Assembly: GCF_018966525.1 (NCBI RefSeq)
Contig: NZ_CP076607.1
Span: 1-64,000, forward strand
Direction of reading: 5' to 3'
Source: Paenibacillus sophorae
GTDB lineage: Bacteria > Bacillota > Bacilli > Paenibacillales > Paenibacillaceae
Length of the DNA stretch: 64,000 nucleotides
The translations under genes and the position numbers were made by a program. This document shows, piece after piece, positions 7,341-15,597 of this stretch. Each line of letters starts with the position of its first letter. Within the stretch, counting starts at the first letter, position 1. Under the pieces are notes generated by a model that saw nothing but the letters and a program-made list of their open reading frames with translations, ran no database searches and was not told where the DNA came from.

Positions 7341-7709
7341 TTATTTCTTCTTGTTTGCTACCGTACGACGCGGGCCTTTCCGGGTACGGGCATTTGTCTT
7401 GGTACGTTGACCGCGAACCGGCAAACCGCGACGGTGTCGAACACCGCGGTAGCAGCCAATCTCGGTAAGACGCTTAATATTCAAGGAAATTTCACGACGC
7501 AGGTCGCCTTCCACTTTGACCGATTTGTCGATCGTTTCACGTAGTTTGCTGACTTCATCTTCCGTCAAATCACGGACACGTGTATTAACATCGATCCCTG
7601 TTTCTTTAAGAATTTTCTGGGAAGTCGTTCTACCGATTCCGAAAATATAAGTCAAGGCGATCTCAACGCGTTTGTCACGTGGCAAATCCACTCCAGCTAT
7701 ACGAGCCAT
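7341..7709 (-). CDS. rpsM: 30S ribosomal protein S13
   Basis: A 122-aa S13, which bridges the 30S head to the 50S subunit and P-site tRNA. It shows MARIAGVDLPRDKRVEIAL, the helix-two-turn-helix GIGRTTSQKIL, the signature YRGVRHRRGLPVRGQRTKTNA, and a basic tail ending VANKKK. It follows rpmJ by 20 nt and precedes rpsK by 19 nt. Length and motifs are standard. Confidence 0.97.
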   Translation of the reverse strand: MARIAGVDLPRDKRVEIALTYIFGIGRTTSQKILKETGIDVNTRVRDLTEDEVSKLRETIDKSVKVEGDLRREISLNIKRLTEIGCYRGVRHRRGLPVRGQRTKTNARTRKGPRRTVANKKK

Positions 7710-7729
7710 TTTACGCTACACCCCCTTCT

Positions 7730-7843
7730 TTAACCTTGTTTTTGTTTGTGCTTCGGATTTTCGCAAATTACCATTACAGTCCCTTTGCGGCGGATGACTT
7801 TGCATTTCTCGCAAATGGGCTTTACAGAAGGTCTTACCTTCAT
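7730..7843 (-). CDS. rpmJ: 50S ribosomal protein L36, zinc-binding type
   Basis: A 37-aa protein that translates as MKVRPSVKPICEKC followed by KVIRRKGTVMVICENPKHKQ. The C-x2-C ... C-x4-H set (C11, C14, C27, H32) marks the zinc-containing form. It binds 23S rRNA at the subunit base. GGAGGTAATAAGC precedes the ATG. It sits between infA and rpsM as in other Bacillales, but the 117-nt gap to infA holds two unusual hairpins (7861-7920). Confidence 0.97.
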   Translation of the reverse strand: MKVRPSVKPICEKCKVIRRKGTVMVICENPKHKQKQG

Positions 7844-7860
7844 GCTTATTACCTCCTCAA

Positions 7861-7920
7861 AGTTTTACGCAGTAAAACTGGGTTCGAAAGCGTCCGCTTA
7901 GTTTTACAGGTAGTAAAACT
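7861..7920 (-). repeat. Tandem AGTTTTAC/GTAAAACT hairpins between infA and rpmJ
   Basis: Two near-identical palindromes, AGTTTTAC-GCA-GTAAAACT (7861-7879) and AGTTTTAC-AGGTA-GTAAAACT (7900-7920), lie 39 nt apart. Each is followed on the plus strand by TGG(G/C)TTC(G/A)AAAGC, so a unit of about 39 nt is duplicated. Neither has a following T-run, so they are not ordinary terminators. They may be mRNA processing or stability elements, or operators; I do not recognise them. Confidence 0.75.
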
Positions 7921-7960
7921 GGCTTCAAAAGCATACATGCACGCTCTGCATAAAGCAGAT

Positions 7961-8176
7961 CTATTTACGGTAAGTTATACGACCTTTGGTTAAATCATAA
8001 GGCGATAACTGTACAACCACTTTGTCACCGGTCAAAATACGGATAAAGTGCATCCGCAGCTTACCGGATACGTGAGCAAGAATCTGATGACCGTTCTCCA
8101 GCTCAACCTTAAACGTTGCATTCGGCAACGGTTCAATGACGGTGCCTTCCACCTCAATGACATCTTCTTTGGCCAC
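7961..8176 (-). CDS. infA: Translation initiation factor IF-1
   Basis: A 71-aa single S1/OB-fold protein (MAKEDVIEVEGTVIEPLPNA ... GKLRMHFIRILTGDKVVVQL ... KGRITYRK) that blocks the A site of the 30S subunit during initiation. Its ATG at 8176 is 2 nt beyond the stop of the KOW-protein gene, indicating translational coupling; AGGAG lies in the end of that gene. It is followed by the hairpin-rich gap before rpmJ. Confidence 0.97.
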   Translation of the reverse strand: MAKEDVIEVEGTVIEPLPNATFKVELENGHQILAHVSGKLRMHFIRILTGDKVVVQLSPYDLTKGRITYRK

Positions 8177-8178
8177 AG

Positions 8179-8487
8179 CTATTCTCCTTTCTTCATAGCG
8201 CTTATTCCGGCGGAGCGTACGTAATTCACAACTGCATAACGCAGCTTTCCATTCGTTACCCGGCCGGTTTCTTTCAGACTGTTCACAACCTCGCTGCTGA
8301 CGATCGGAGTGAACTCCAGATGAAGGATGTTCTTCTTCTTCGGTCCGTCAAACTTGCGTTTGTCTCCGTCCGCAATATACACAAACCTGCTGTCTACAAC
8401 AGCGATGACAACGGCAACCTCTCCGGCTTCCTTACCTTTGAGTATTTTCACCAATTGACCGACTTGCGGGCTGCTCTCGGCATTCAA
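8179..8487 (-). CDS. KOW-domain RNA-binding protein (L14e/YbzG-like)
   Basis: A 102-aa protein with an N-terminal KOW motif (residues ~7-40, VGQLVKILKGKEAGEVAVVI) and a continuing SH3-like barrel, DGDKRKFDGPKKKNILHLEF. The C-terminal part may be helical. Such proteins occur between map and infA in Bacillales (YbzG in B. subtilis) and resemble archaeal/eukaryotic L14e. A ribosome-associated or rRNA-binding role is likely but not established. Spacing to map is 10 nt and to infA 2 nt, so it belongs to the spc operon. Confidence 0.85.
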   Translation of the reverse strand: MNAESSPQVGQLVKILKGKEAGEVAVVIAVVDSRFVYIADGDKRKFDGPKKKNILHLEFTPIVSSEVVNSLKETGRVTNGKLRYAVVNYVRSAGISAMKKGE

Positions 8488-8497
8488 CTAAGATCAC

Positions 8498-9250
8498 CTA
8501 CGCATTCAATTTCGTGAAAATTTCCATGCCTTCCGGTGTAACCGCCACTGTATGCTCAAAGTGAGCACACAACGAACCGTCCACCGTCACGACCGTCCAG
8601 TTATCTTCCAGCGTTCGGACATAACGTTTGCCCGCATTGACCATCGGCTCAATGGCGAGCACCATGCCTGCCTTAAGCCGTGGACCGCGGTCTGCAATGC
8701 CGTAGTTCGGAATTTGCGGTTCTTCATGCAGTTCTGCCCCAACGCCATGCCCAACATACTCGCGGACCACCGAGAAACCGGCATCTTCGATATATTTTTG
8801 AATAGCGTGGGAGATTGTAAACAGGCGCACATCCGGCTTAATCAGCTCAAGGCCTGCATACAGGGAGCCCTCCGTCACATCCAAGAGCCGCTGGGCTTCT
8901 TCGGATATGCTGCCTACCCCATAGGTCCAGGCGGAATCGCCGTGATATCCCTTGTACTGCGCTCCAATGTCCAGCGATACGATATCACCTTCCACCAGTT
9001 TGCGTTTGCCGGGAAATCCATGCACCAACTGATCGTTGACTGAAGCGCAAATGCTGGCAGGAAAACCATTGTAGCCTTTGAATGACGGCACAGCATCTTG
9101 ACTGCGAATGTATTGATCAGCGATTCTGTCAAGCTCTCCGGTCGTAATTCCGGGCTGGATAGCCTGTGCCATGAGACGGTGAGTCTCGGCAACAATTCGT
9201 CCCGCTTCTCTCATAAAGGCAAGTTCCTGTTCGGACTTACATATGATCAT
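8498..9250 (-). CDS. map: Type I methionine aminopeptidase
   Basis: A 250-aa enzyme that removes N-terminal methionine from nascent proteins using two metal ions. Ligand-bearing segments are visible: SLDIGAQYKGYHGDSAW (two Asp), GHGVGAELHEEP (His), AIEPMVNAG (Glu) and HFEHTVAVT (Glu). The start at 9250 (MIICKSEQELAFMREAG) is preferred over a frame extension to 9277, because it follows the adk stop by 4 nt with GAGGT in the adk end. It is in the spc operon directly after adk. Confidence 0.95.
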   Translation of the reverse strand: MIICKSEQELAFMREAGRIVAETHRLMAQAIQPGITTGELDRIADQYIRSQDAVPSFKGYNGFPASICASVNDQLVHGFPGKRKLVEGDIVSLDIGAQYKGYHGDSAWTYGVGSISEEAQRLLDVTEGSLYAGLELIKPDVRLFTISHAIQKYIEDAGFSVVREYVGHGVGAELHEEPQIPNYGIADRGPRLKAGMVLAIEPMVNAGKRYVRTLEDNWTVVTVDGSLCAHFEHTVAVTPEGMEIFTKLNA

Positions 9251-9254
9251 TACA

Positions 9255-9899
9255 CTAACCTCGCAGTAAAGATACAATTTCGGCAGAAACGACGTCGATT
9301 TCGTTTTCCCCGTTTACCTGACGCAAAAGACCTTTATTCTCGTAAAAGTGAAGCAGCGGCGCCGTCTTGTTGTCATACTCATCCAATCGCTTGCCAACAC
9401 TTTCTTCATTGTCATCCGGACGCTGATACAACTCGCCGCCATCGATATCACAGATGCCTTCTTGTTTCGGCGGGTTGAAAATCAAGTGATACGATGCACC
9501 GCATACCTTACAAATCCGCCGTCCGGTCAGACGGGCCAGAAGCAGTCCGCGGTCCACGTTCAAATTGATGACATGATTCAGAGAAGTATTCATGCGTGCA
9601 AGAAGCTCATCCAGCGCTTCCGCTTGCGAAAGAGTTCTTGGAAAGCCGTCCAATAAAAAACCTTTTTCGCAATCGGACTGCTGCAGCCGCTCTTCCACAA
9701 TTCCAATCGTTACATCATCCGGTACAAGCAAGCCTTGGTCTATAAAGGATTTGGCTTTCAGACCGACTGGAGTTCCCTGCTTGATCGCGAGACGAAAAGC
9801 GTCTCCCGTCGAGATATGGGGTATGTCCAGCTCCTTTACGATAGCCGCAGCTTGTGTTCCCTTGCCTGCCCCAGGCGGGCCCATGAAAAGGATGTTCAA
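9255..9899 (-). CDS. adk: Adenylate kinase, zinc-lid type, TTG start
   Basis: Converts ATP + AMP to 2 ADP. The conserved protein start (NILFMGPPGAGKGTQ) has no ATG; TTG at 9897-9899 supplies residue 1, with AAAGGGGAGA upstream, giving 214 aa. The P-loop is GPPGAGKGT at 7-15. The lid holds a Cys3-Asp zinc site (CKVCG ... GICDIDGG), as in Gram-positive enzymes. The frame is open to 9950 but the extra residues look non-conserved. It lies 99 nt after secY, in the usual secY-adk-map order. Confidence 0.95.
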   Translation of the reverse strand: MNILFMGPPGAGKGTQAAAIVKELDIPHISTGDAFRLAIKQGTPVGLKAKSFIDQGLLVPDDVTIGIVEERLQQSDCEKGFLLDGFPRTLSQAEALDELLARMNTSLNHVINLNVDRGLLLARLTGRRICKVCGASYHLIFNPPKQEGICDIDGGELYQRPDDNEESVGKRLDEYDNKTAPLLHFYENKGLLRQVNGENEIDVVSAEIVSLLRG

Positions 9900-9998
9900 G
9901 TTACGTCTCTCCCCTTTAGCAGGATCGCCACCAGGCAAGAAACAGCACAATAGGCGCCGGGAAGTCTGTAATTGAGCTGCTTCACCGGAACCTATCGC

Positions 9999-11300
9999 CT
10001 ATTTGTTAATGAAGCCTTTGTAATGGCGTTTAATCAATTGGCTCTCGATCTGCTTCATCGTATCCAGCGCGACGCCGATAACGATGAGCAGCGAAGTGCC
10101 GCCGATCTGCACCGACCGCGGCAAACCGGACAAAGAACCGAAGAGCACCGGAAGCACAGAGATGATGGCCAGGAACAGCGCACCCGACATCGTCAGACGG
10201 GACATTACCCGGGTCAGATACTTCTCCGTTGCCTTCCCCGGACGAATGCCAGGAATGTAACCGCCGTTCTTTTTCATATTGTCGGCCATCTGCTGCGGAT
10301 TCATCTGGACAAACGTGTAAAAGAACGTGAATCCGATGATCATGATCACGTAAAGGACCATGCCGAGCGGCCTGTCATGAGAAAGATTGTTGGAGATCCA
10401 CTGTGCCCAGGCATGAGTCGACCAGAAGTTGGCGATGACAATCGGGAATTGAAGCAGCGATACGGCAAAGATAACGGGGATTACGCCCGCCGCATTGATT
10501 TTAAGCGGAATGTGCGTATTTTGTCCACCATACATTTTGTTTCCGACTACGCGTTTGGCATATTGTACGGGAATCTTCCGAATTCCTTGCTGTACGAAGA
10601 TAACGCCCGTGATAATTGCCACAATCACGATAGCAACGACCACGACTTTAAGAATATTCAGGAAAGTCTGCCCCGGCTGGATAAAGCTCGATTGCGCCGT
10701 TGCCGTGAAATATCCCGGAATGCCTGCGACGATTCCCGCAAAAATCAGGATCGAGATCCCGTTTCCGATACCCCTCTCGGTAATCTGTTCACCAAGCCAC
10801 ATCAGAAATGAAGTACCTGCCGTCAAAATAATGGCAACCAGCAGATAGTCCGCAATCGTTGCATTCGGCATCATTTGCGTACCATACATTCGGTTGAAAC
10901 CGACAGAGGTTGCAAAACCTTGAATCAGAGCCAACACAACCGTACCGTAACGGGTAATTTGCGCCAGCTGTTTTTTACCGTGTTCGCCTTGCTTTGCCCA
11001 TTCGGCAAACTTCGGCACTACATCCATCGACAAAAGCTGAACGATGATGGATGCAGTAATGTACGGGTAAATGCTGATCGCAAAAATGGAGAAGTTTTTA
11101 AGCGCTCCGCCCGAAAACGTGTTGAATAGGTTCATTAAGGCGTTTCCAGCCTCGTTGCCGGCCGATTCAAACACAGTTTTGTCCACACCAGGAACCGGCA
11201 CGAACGAACCGATTCGGTAGATGATAAATACAAACAGGGTGAACAGAATCTTTTTGCGCAAATCTTCAACATGCCATATATTCTTAAGCGTCTTGAACAT
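9999..11300 (-). CDS. secY: Protein translocase subunit SecY
   Basis: A 433-aa channel subunit of SecYEG with ten predicted membrane helices. The N-terminus MFKTLKNIWHVEDLRKKILFTL and the plug-helix and cytoplasmic-loop signatures (GSFVPVPGVDKTVF, QQGIRKIPVQYAKRVVG, GYIPGIRPG) are standard. Its ATG overlaps the rplO stop (TAATG), so the two are translationally coupled. secE is in the nusG cluster at 39014. No secG is present in this window. Confidence 0.97.
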   Translation of the reverse strand: MFKTLKNIWHVEDLRKKILFTLFVFIIYRIGSFVPVPGVDKTVFESAGNEAGNALMNLFNTFSGGALKNFSIFAISIYPYITASIIVQLLSMDVVPKFAEWAKQGEHGKKQLAQITRYGTVVLALIQGFATSVGFNRMYGTQMMPNATIADYLLVAIILTAGTSFLMWLGEQITERGIGNGISILIFAGIVAGIPGYFTATAQSSFIQPGQTFLNILKVVVVAIVIVAIITGVIFVQQGIRKIPVQYAKRVVGNKMYGGQNTHIPLKINAAGVIPVIFAVSLLQFPIVIANFWSTHAWAQWISNNLSHDRPLGMVLYVIMIIGFTFFYTFVQMNPQQMADNMKKNGGYIPGIRPGKATEKYLTRVMSRLTMSGALFLAIISVLPVLFGSLSGLPRSVQIGGTSLLIVIGVALDTMKQIESQLIKRHYKGFINK

Positions 11301-11740
11301 TAGATCACCTCGGTTTTACCGCCGGCAGCCTCGATTTTCTCTACCGCAGATTGAGAGAACTTGTTTGCTTGAACTGTAAGTTTTACAGTAACTTCTCCAT
11401 TGCCGAGAATTTTGATGCCGCTCTTCGCGTTCTTTACAACGCCTGTTTCGAGCAGCAATTGAGGCGTAACTTCCGTTCCTTCTGCAAAGCTGTTCAGTTC
11501 CTCCAGATTCACAATCGCGTACTCTTTACGGGTAGGATTGACGAATCCACGCTTAGGCAGACGACGATAGAGTGGGTTTTGGCCACCTTCGAAGCCCGGA
11601 CGAACACCACCGCCGGAACGAGAGTTTTGACCTTTATGACCACGGCCGGATGTCTTGCCGTTACCGCTGGAAGTACCGCGACCTACACGGTTGCGTTCTT
11701 TGCGGGATCCTGGAGCCGGAGCGAGTTCATGTAACTTCAT
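11300..11740 (-). CDS. rplO: 50S ribosomal protein L15
   Basis: A 146-aa L15 with the long glycine/arginine-rich N-terminal extension (MKLHELAPAPGSRKERNRVG ... SGRGHKGQNSRSGGGVRPGF) that threads into 23S rRNA, and a compact C-terminal domain. AGGAGG lies 8 nt before the ATG at 11740. A GTG three codons upstream is in frame but too close to the ribosome-binding site. Its stop overlaps the secY start. Confidence 0.97.
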   Translation of the reverse strand: MKLHELAPAPGSRKERNRVGRGTSSGNGKTSGRGHKGQNSRSGGGVRPGFEGGQNPLYRRLPKRGFVNPTRKEYAIVNLEELNSFAEGTEVTPQLLLETGVVKNAKSGIKILGNGEVTVKLTVQANKFSQSAVEKIEAAGGKTEVI

Positions 11741-11781
11741 CGTTTGCACCTCCTTATGTCTATTAATGGGTAAAAGGCGAC

Positions 11782-11967
11782 TTAGCCTTCAATTTCAGTT
11801 ACGGATACGAGATGGCTCACTTTATTGATCATTCCGCGGATCGCAGGATTATCGTTGTGAACCACAGACGAATTGAGTTTACGCAGGCCGAGCGTCTTAA
11901 CGGTCACACGTTGTGTTTCCGGACGTCCGATCAAACTGCGAACGAGGGTGATTTGCAATTTAGCCAT
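11782..11967 (-). CDS. rpmD: 50S ribosomal protein L30
   Basis: A 61-aa L30 (AKLQITLVRSLIGRPETQRV ... LGLRKLNSSVVHNDNPAIRG ... VSHLVSVTEIEG), the typical short bacterial form. It lies between rpsE and rplO with a GGAGGGG ribosome-binding site and 14 nt from rpsE. There are no unusual features. Confidence 0.97.
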   Translation of the reverse strand: MAKLQITLVRSLIGRPETQRVTVKTLGLRKLNSSVVHNDNPAIRGMINKVSHLVSVTEIEG

Positions 11968-11981
11968 TGACGTTCCCCTCC

Positions 11982-12479
11982 TTAACCGCGAAGCTCTTCG
12001 ATAGATTTGCCGCGAAGCTTCGCGACCTCTTCAATGCGCTTCAGACGGGACAATCCCTCCAAAGTTGCATTGACCATATTCATGGAGTTCGAAGAACCTA
12101 AAGATTTTGTTAAAATATCGCCAACGCCAGCCAGTTCCAATACCGCACGAACAGGTCCGCCGGCGATAACGCCAGTACCTTCCGATGCCGGTTTCAGCAG
12201 TACGCGTCCAGCGCCGAAATGTCCGTTAACCAGGTGAGGAATCGTCGTTCCTACGAGTGGAACGTGGATCAGGTTTTTCTTGGCGTCTTCGATGCCTTTG
12301 CGGATCGCATCCGGAACTTCGCCGGCTTTACCGATACCCGCACCGACCCAGCCTTTGCCGTCGCCGACAACAACCAGTGCGCTGAAGCTGAAACGGCGTC
12401 CGCCCTTTACAACTTTAGCAACGCGGTTAATGTGAACAACTCTTTCTGTCAGCTCTAAAGTGTTTGGATCTACACGCAA
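11982..12479 (-). CDS. rpsE: 30S ribosomal protein S5, TTG start
   Basis: A 165-aa S5 acting in decoding accuracy and mRNA unwinding at the 30S entrance. The double-stranded RNA-binding domain contains ERVVHINRVAKVVKGGRRFSF and the loop around GDGKGWVGAGIGKAGEVP, where spectinomycin resistance changes arise in other species. The C-terminal domain is the standard GTGVIAGGPVRAVLELAGV. Translation starts at TTG (12479), preceded by AAGGAGG 7-8 nt away. It follows rplR by 27 nt. Confidence 0.96.
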   Translation of the reverse strand: MRVDPNTLELTERVVHINRVAKVVKGGRRFSFSALVVVGDGKGWVGAGIGKAGEVPDAIRKGIEDAKKNLIHVPLVGTTIPHLVNGHFGAGRVLLKPASEGTGVIAGGPVRAVLELAGVGDILTKSLGSSNSMNMVNATLEGLSRLKRIEEVAKLRGKSIEELRG

Positions 12480-12506
12480 GTCGTTAACCTCCTTTTAAGA
12501 ATGTTT

Positions 12507-12875
12507 CTAGAATTCAAGACCAGCCGCGCGGGCTGCATCAGCAAGCGCTTGAATCCGTCCATGATACAGGTAGCCTCCGCGGTCGAATACCACAACTGTA
12601 TGTCCTTTTGCTTTGGCGCGCTCGGCAACCAGTTGGCCGACTTTGCTTGCAGCTTCAACGCTGCCGCCATTGCCAACAGAATCTTTCAATTCTTTATCGA
12701 GCGTCGATGCGGATGCGATAGTTACGCCTTTAACATCGTCGATCAGTTGAGCATAAATGTGTTTGGAAGAGCGGAACACATTCAGGCGAGGGCGTTCAGT
12801 AGTACCTTCGATTTTCTTACGTACACGCAGGTGTCTTTTGATACGAGCTTTATTTTTGTCCTCTTTTGTAATCAT
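12507..12875 (-). CDS. rplR: 50S ribosomal protein L18
   Basis: A 122-aa L18 that brings 5S rRNA into the central protuberance. It has a basic N-terminus (MITKEDKNKARIKRHLRVRK) and the typical RPRLNVFRSSKHIYAQLIDD and FDRGGYLYHGRIQALADAAR. It lies between rplF (85 nt upstream, a rather long gap) and rpsE. A standard protein. Confidence 0.97.
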   Translation of the reverse strand: MITKEDKNKARIKRHLRVRKKIEGTTERPRLNVFRSSKHIYAQLIDDVKGVTIASASTLDKELKDSVGNGGSVEAASKVGQLVAERAKAKGHTVVVFDRGGYLYHGRIQALADAARAAGLEF

Positions 12876-12960
12876 GACTTCCTTTTCACTCCCTTCACTT
12901 TGCCTTAAGGCAGCTTCACGTTAAGACGCGATATGCATCTTAGGATCAAGGCCAGCCGGC

Positions 12961-13503
12961 TTATTTCTTCTTACCGGCTTTACCTTCTTTACGGATAATG
13001 CGTTCGCCCTCATATTTAATCCCTTTGCCTTTATATGGCTCAGGTTCGCGTACGGAACGAATCTTCGCGGCATATGCGCCTACGCGTTCTTTGTCGATGC
13101 CTTTTACGATGATTTTCGTGTTGGCAGGAACTTCGAACTCGATGCCCGGTTCCGGAGTGATCTCAACCGGATGGGAGTAGCCGACATTCAGAACGATTTT
13201 ATCTCCGGATTTGTTTGCACGATATCCGACCCCAACCAGTTCCAGAGATTTGGAGAATCCTTCGGTCACGCCGCTTACCATGTTGTTGACAACGGAGCGG
13301 GTCGTGCCGTGAAGAGAGCGATGCAGTTTGTTGTCCGAAGGACGGACAACAAGAATTTCGTTATTTTCAACCGTAACCTTCATATCTTTATGAAGTTCAC
13401 GAGTCAAAGTACCTTTAGGACCTTTAACGGTAATGACAGTGTTATTCACCGTCACGTCTACACCGCTAGGTACTGCGATTGGTTTGCGACCAATACGAGA
13501 CAT
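12961..13503 (-). CDS. rplF: 50S ribosomal protein L6
   Basis: A 180-aa L6 with two repeated alpha/beta domains near the sarcin-ricin loop and the GTPase centre. Signatures include SRIGRKPIAVPSGVDV, TVKGPKGTLTRELH and the C-terminal EPYKGKGIKYEGERIIRKEG, ending GKAGKKK. AGGAGGTGCAAC precedes the ATG. It is in the spc operon between rpsH and rplR. Confidence 0.97.
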   Translation of the reverse strand: MSRIGRKPIAVPSGVDVTVNNTVITVKGPKGTLTRELHKDMKVTVENNEILVVRPSDNKLHRSLHGTTRSVVNNMVSGVTEGFSKSLELVGVGYRANKSGDKIVLNVGYSHPVEITPEPGIEFEVPANTKIIVKGIDKERVGAYAAKIRSVREPEPYKGKGIKYEGERIIRKEGKAGKKK

Positions 13504-13534
13504 TTGTGTTGCACCTCCTTATCTTGTGACGTGA

Positions 13535-13933
13535 TTACCAAACGTAGGCGAGAACTTCACCGCCGGATTTTGCTTGACGAGCTTCTTTGTCGGTCATAAC
13601 TCCCTTGGAAGTGGAGATAATCGCGATACCCAGTCCGCCGAGTACACGAGGAACCTCGTTGCTCTTTGTGTATACGCGCAGGCCTGGCTTACTGATTCTT
13701 TTCAGACCGGTAATAACACGTTCTTGTTGCGGGCCGTATTTCAGGAAAATCCGGATAAGCCCTTGTTTGTTATCTTCAACAAATTCCGCATCACGGATGA
13801 AGCCTTCGCGCTTCAGGATATCGGCGATTTGTTTTTTCAATGTCGAAGCAGGCAGCTCTACCGTTTCGTGACGCACGATGTTGGCATTACGAATGCGAGT
13901 AAGCATATCTGCGATAGGATCAGACATAGTCAT
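13535..13933 (-). CDS. rpsH: 30S ribosomal protein S8
   Basis: A 132-aa S8, a primary binder of 16S rRNA helix 21 and, in E. coli, the repressor of the spc operon. It shows SDPIADMLTRIRNANIVRHE and the C-terminal GLRVYTKSNEVPRVLGGLGI and GVMTDKEARQAKSGGEVLAYVW. An ATG two codons later is an alternative start, but AGGAGG is 10 nt from the chosen one. No obvious S8-binding mimic was identified by eye around rplE/rplX. Confidence 0.96.
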   Translation of the reverse strand: MTMSDPIADMLTRIRNANIVRHETVELPASTLKKQIADILKREGFIRDAEFVEDNKQGLIRIFLKYGPQQERVITGLKRISKPGLRVYTKSNEVPRVLGGLGIAIISTSKGVMTDKEARQAKSGGEVLAYVW

Positions 13934-13966
13934 TTGGTGTAAACCTCCTTCCCGTATATAAACTTC

Positions 13967-14152
13967 TTACCAGCTTGCTTTTTTCACGCCAGGAATCTGG
14001 CCTTTATAAGCTAATTCACGGAAACAAATTCTGCAAATTTTGAACTTTTGCAGTACCGAATGTGGACGACCGCAACGCTCGCAACGTGTGTATGCACGCA
14101 CTTTGAATTTCGGCTCGCGTTGTTGTTTAACTTTCATCGAAGTTTTTGCCAC
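13967..14152 (-). CDS. rpsZ: 30S ribosomal protein S14, zinc type (S14Z), GTG start
   Basis: A 61-aa zinc-binding S14 starting at GTG 14152 (VAKTSMKVKQQREPKFKVRA), with AGGAGG 12 nt upstream. The ligands are C24 and C27 (RCERC) and C40 and C43 (ICRIC). In Bacillales this form is the housekeeping S14 in the spc operon, and a zinc-free paralogue may exist elsewhere under Zur control. The protein frame continues upstream without a start that makes sense. The next gene, rpsH, begins 33 nt later. Confidence 0.96.
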   Translation of the reverse strand: MAKTSMKVKQQREPKFKVRAYTRCERCGRPHSVLQKFKICRICFRELAYKGQIPGVKKASW

Positions 14153-14201
14153 TTTAGCCTGACACCTCCTAAACAGTTTCGGAGAATTGGACGACCGAAC
14201 C

Positions 14202-14744
14202 TTACTTCGCGAAAGGCATTCCCAGTTGAGCCAGCAGCTCGCGGGATTCCTCATCCGTCTTTGCCGTCGTTACGATTACAATATCCATACCGCGGACTTT
14301 GTCCACCTTGTCATATTCGATCTCAGGGAAAATCAATTGTTCTTTCAGACCCAGTGTGTAGTTGCCGCGGCCGTCGAAAGCTTTGGTCGAAACACCGTGG
14401 AAGTCACGAACGCGCGGAAGCGTTACGTTGAACAATTTATCCAGGAAGTAGTACATGCGTTCACCGCGAAGGGTTACCTTAACGCCGATCGGCATGTTCT
14501 CGCGCAGTTTGAAACCGGCGATAGACTTCTTGGCTTTCGTGATTACCGGTTTTTGACCGGCGATCAGCTGCATATCGTTCACAGCGGAATCAAGTACCTT
14601 CGAGTTTTGCACGGCGTCGCCTACGCCCATGTTGATAACAACCTTCTCGATTTTCGGCACTTGCATAACCGTTTTATAGTTAAACTTCTGAATCAGAGCC
14701 GGCGTAATCTCGTTCAGAAAACGTTCTTTCATTCTTGCTGCCAT
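14202..14744 (-). CDS. rplE: 50S ribosomal protein L5
   Basis: A 180-aa L5 that binds 5S rRNA and contacts P-site tRNA. Signatures seen are NYKTVMQVPKIEKVVINMGV, GQKPVITKAKKSIAGFKLRE and GNYTLGLKEQLIFPEIEYDK. It follows rplX by 31 nt with AAAGGAGGTTAAC before its ATG. A standard spc-operon member. Confidence 0.97.
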   Translation of the reverse strand: MAARMKERFLNEITPALIQKFNYKTVMQVPKIEKVVINMGVGDAVQNSKVLDSAVNDMQLIAGQKPVITKAKKSIAGFKLRENMPIGVKVTLRGERMYYFLDKLFNVTLPRVRDFHGVSTKAFDGRGNYTLGLKEQLIFPEIEYDKVDKVRGMDIVIVTTAKTDEESRELLAQLGMPFAK

Positions 14745-14775
14745 GAAGAGTTAACCTCCTTTCTTAAGCGATATA

Positions 14776-15129
14776 TTAGTCGATGATCTCTCCGGATCTT
14801 TTCGCTACGCGAACCTTCTTGCCGTTGTCCAGCACTTTATAACCGATACGGGTTACTTTGCCGCTCTTCGGATCGATGTGCATAACGTTGGATACGTGGA
14901 TCGCAGCTTCCTGCTCGATGATGCCGCCTTGCGGATTTAGCTGGTTAGGCTTCTGGTGCTTCTTCACCATGTTCACGCCTTCTACCAGTACGCGGTTTTT
15001 ACGCGGATACGCAGCGATGACGCGGCCCTTCTTGCCTTTATCTTTTCCGCTGATCACCATAACCACATCGTCTTTTTTCACGTGCAGTTTGTTGTTATGG
15101 GATTCCAGAACTTTTTTCACTCTAGGCAT
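14776..15129 (-). CDS. rplX: 50S ribosomal protein L24
   Basis: A 117-aa L24, an assembly initiator at the tunnel exit. The KOW motif is at about residues 19-45 (DDVVMVISGKDKGKKGRVIA). The rest matches family features (NRVLVEGVNMVKKHQKPN, EAAIHVSNVMHIDP). It is a few residues longer at the N-terminus than the B. subtilis form (MPRVKKVLESHNNKLHVKK). AGGAGGTGTAAC precedes the ATG, supporting this start. Confidence 0.96.
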   Translation of the reverse strand: MPRVKKVLESHNNKLHVKKDDVVMVISGKDKGKKGRVIAAYPRKNRVLVEGVNMVKKHQKPNQLNPQGGIIEQEAAIHVSNVMHIDPKSGKVTRIGYKVLDNGKKVRVAKRSGEIID

Positions 15130-15189
15130 TTGTTACACCTCCTGGTTCTAAGCCTTTTGCAAGTCGCTATATGAGCCGCCTAAGCGGTA

Positions 15190-15558
15190 TTAGATAACTT
15201 CCGGTGCCAAGGAAACGATCTTCATGTAATCCTTGTCGCGAAGTTCGCGGGCAACTGGTCCGAAAATACGTGTTCCGCGCGGGCTTCTGTCGTCTTTTAC
15301 AACAACTGCTGCGTTCTCGTCAAATGCGATGTAAGATCCGTCCTTACGGCGTACAGAGCGCTTCGTGCGCACAACCACCGCTTTTACTACATCACCTTTT
15401 TTGACAACGCCGCCTGGTGTTGCTTGTTTTACCGAGCAAACGATCAGATCGCCGATAGCTGCCGTCCGACGGCCAGTACCGCCCAATACGCGGATACACA
15501 TCAGTTCCTTCGCACCGGAGTTGTCAGCTACATGCAAGCGTGTAAATGGTTGAATCAT
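15190..15558 (-). CDS. rplN: 50S ribosomal protein L14
   Basis: A 122-aa L14 (MIQPFTRLHVADNSGAKELM ... GGVVKKGDVVKAVVVRTKRS ... GTRIFGPVARELRDKDYMKI). It contacts 16S rRNA in bridge B8 and is the docking site of the silencing factor RsfS. It is preceded by rpsQ (39-nt gap) and followed by rplX. Unremarkable in length and sequence. Confidence 0.97.
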   Translation of the reverse strand: MIQPFTRLHVADNSGAKELMCIRVLGGTGRRTAAIGDLIVCSVKQATPGGVVKKGDVVKAVVVRTKRSVRRKDGSYIAFDENAAVVVKDDRSPRGTRIFGPVARELRDKDYMKIVSLAPEVI

Positions 15559-15597
15559 TAATATTTCCTCCTTTCGGAAAAACTGTCATGTGACGCA

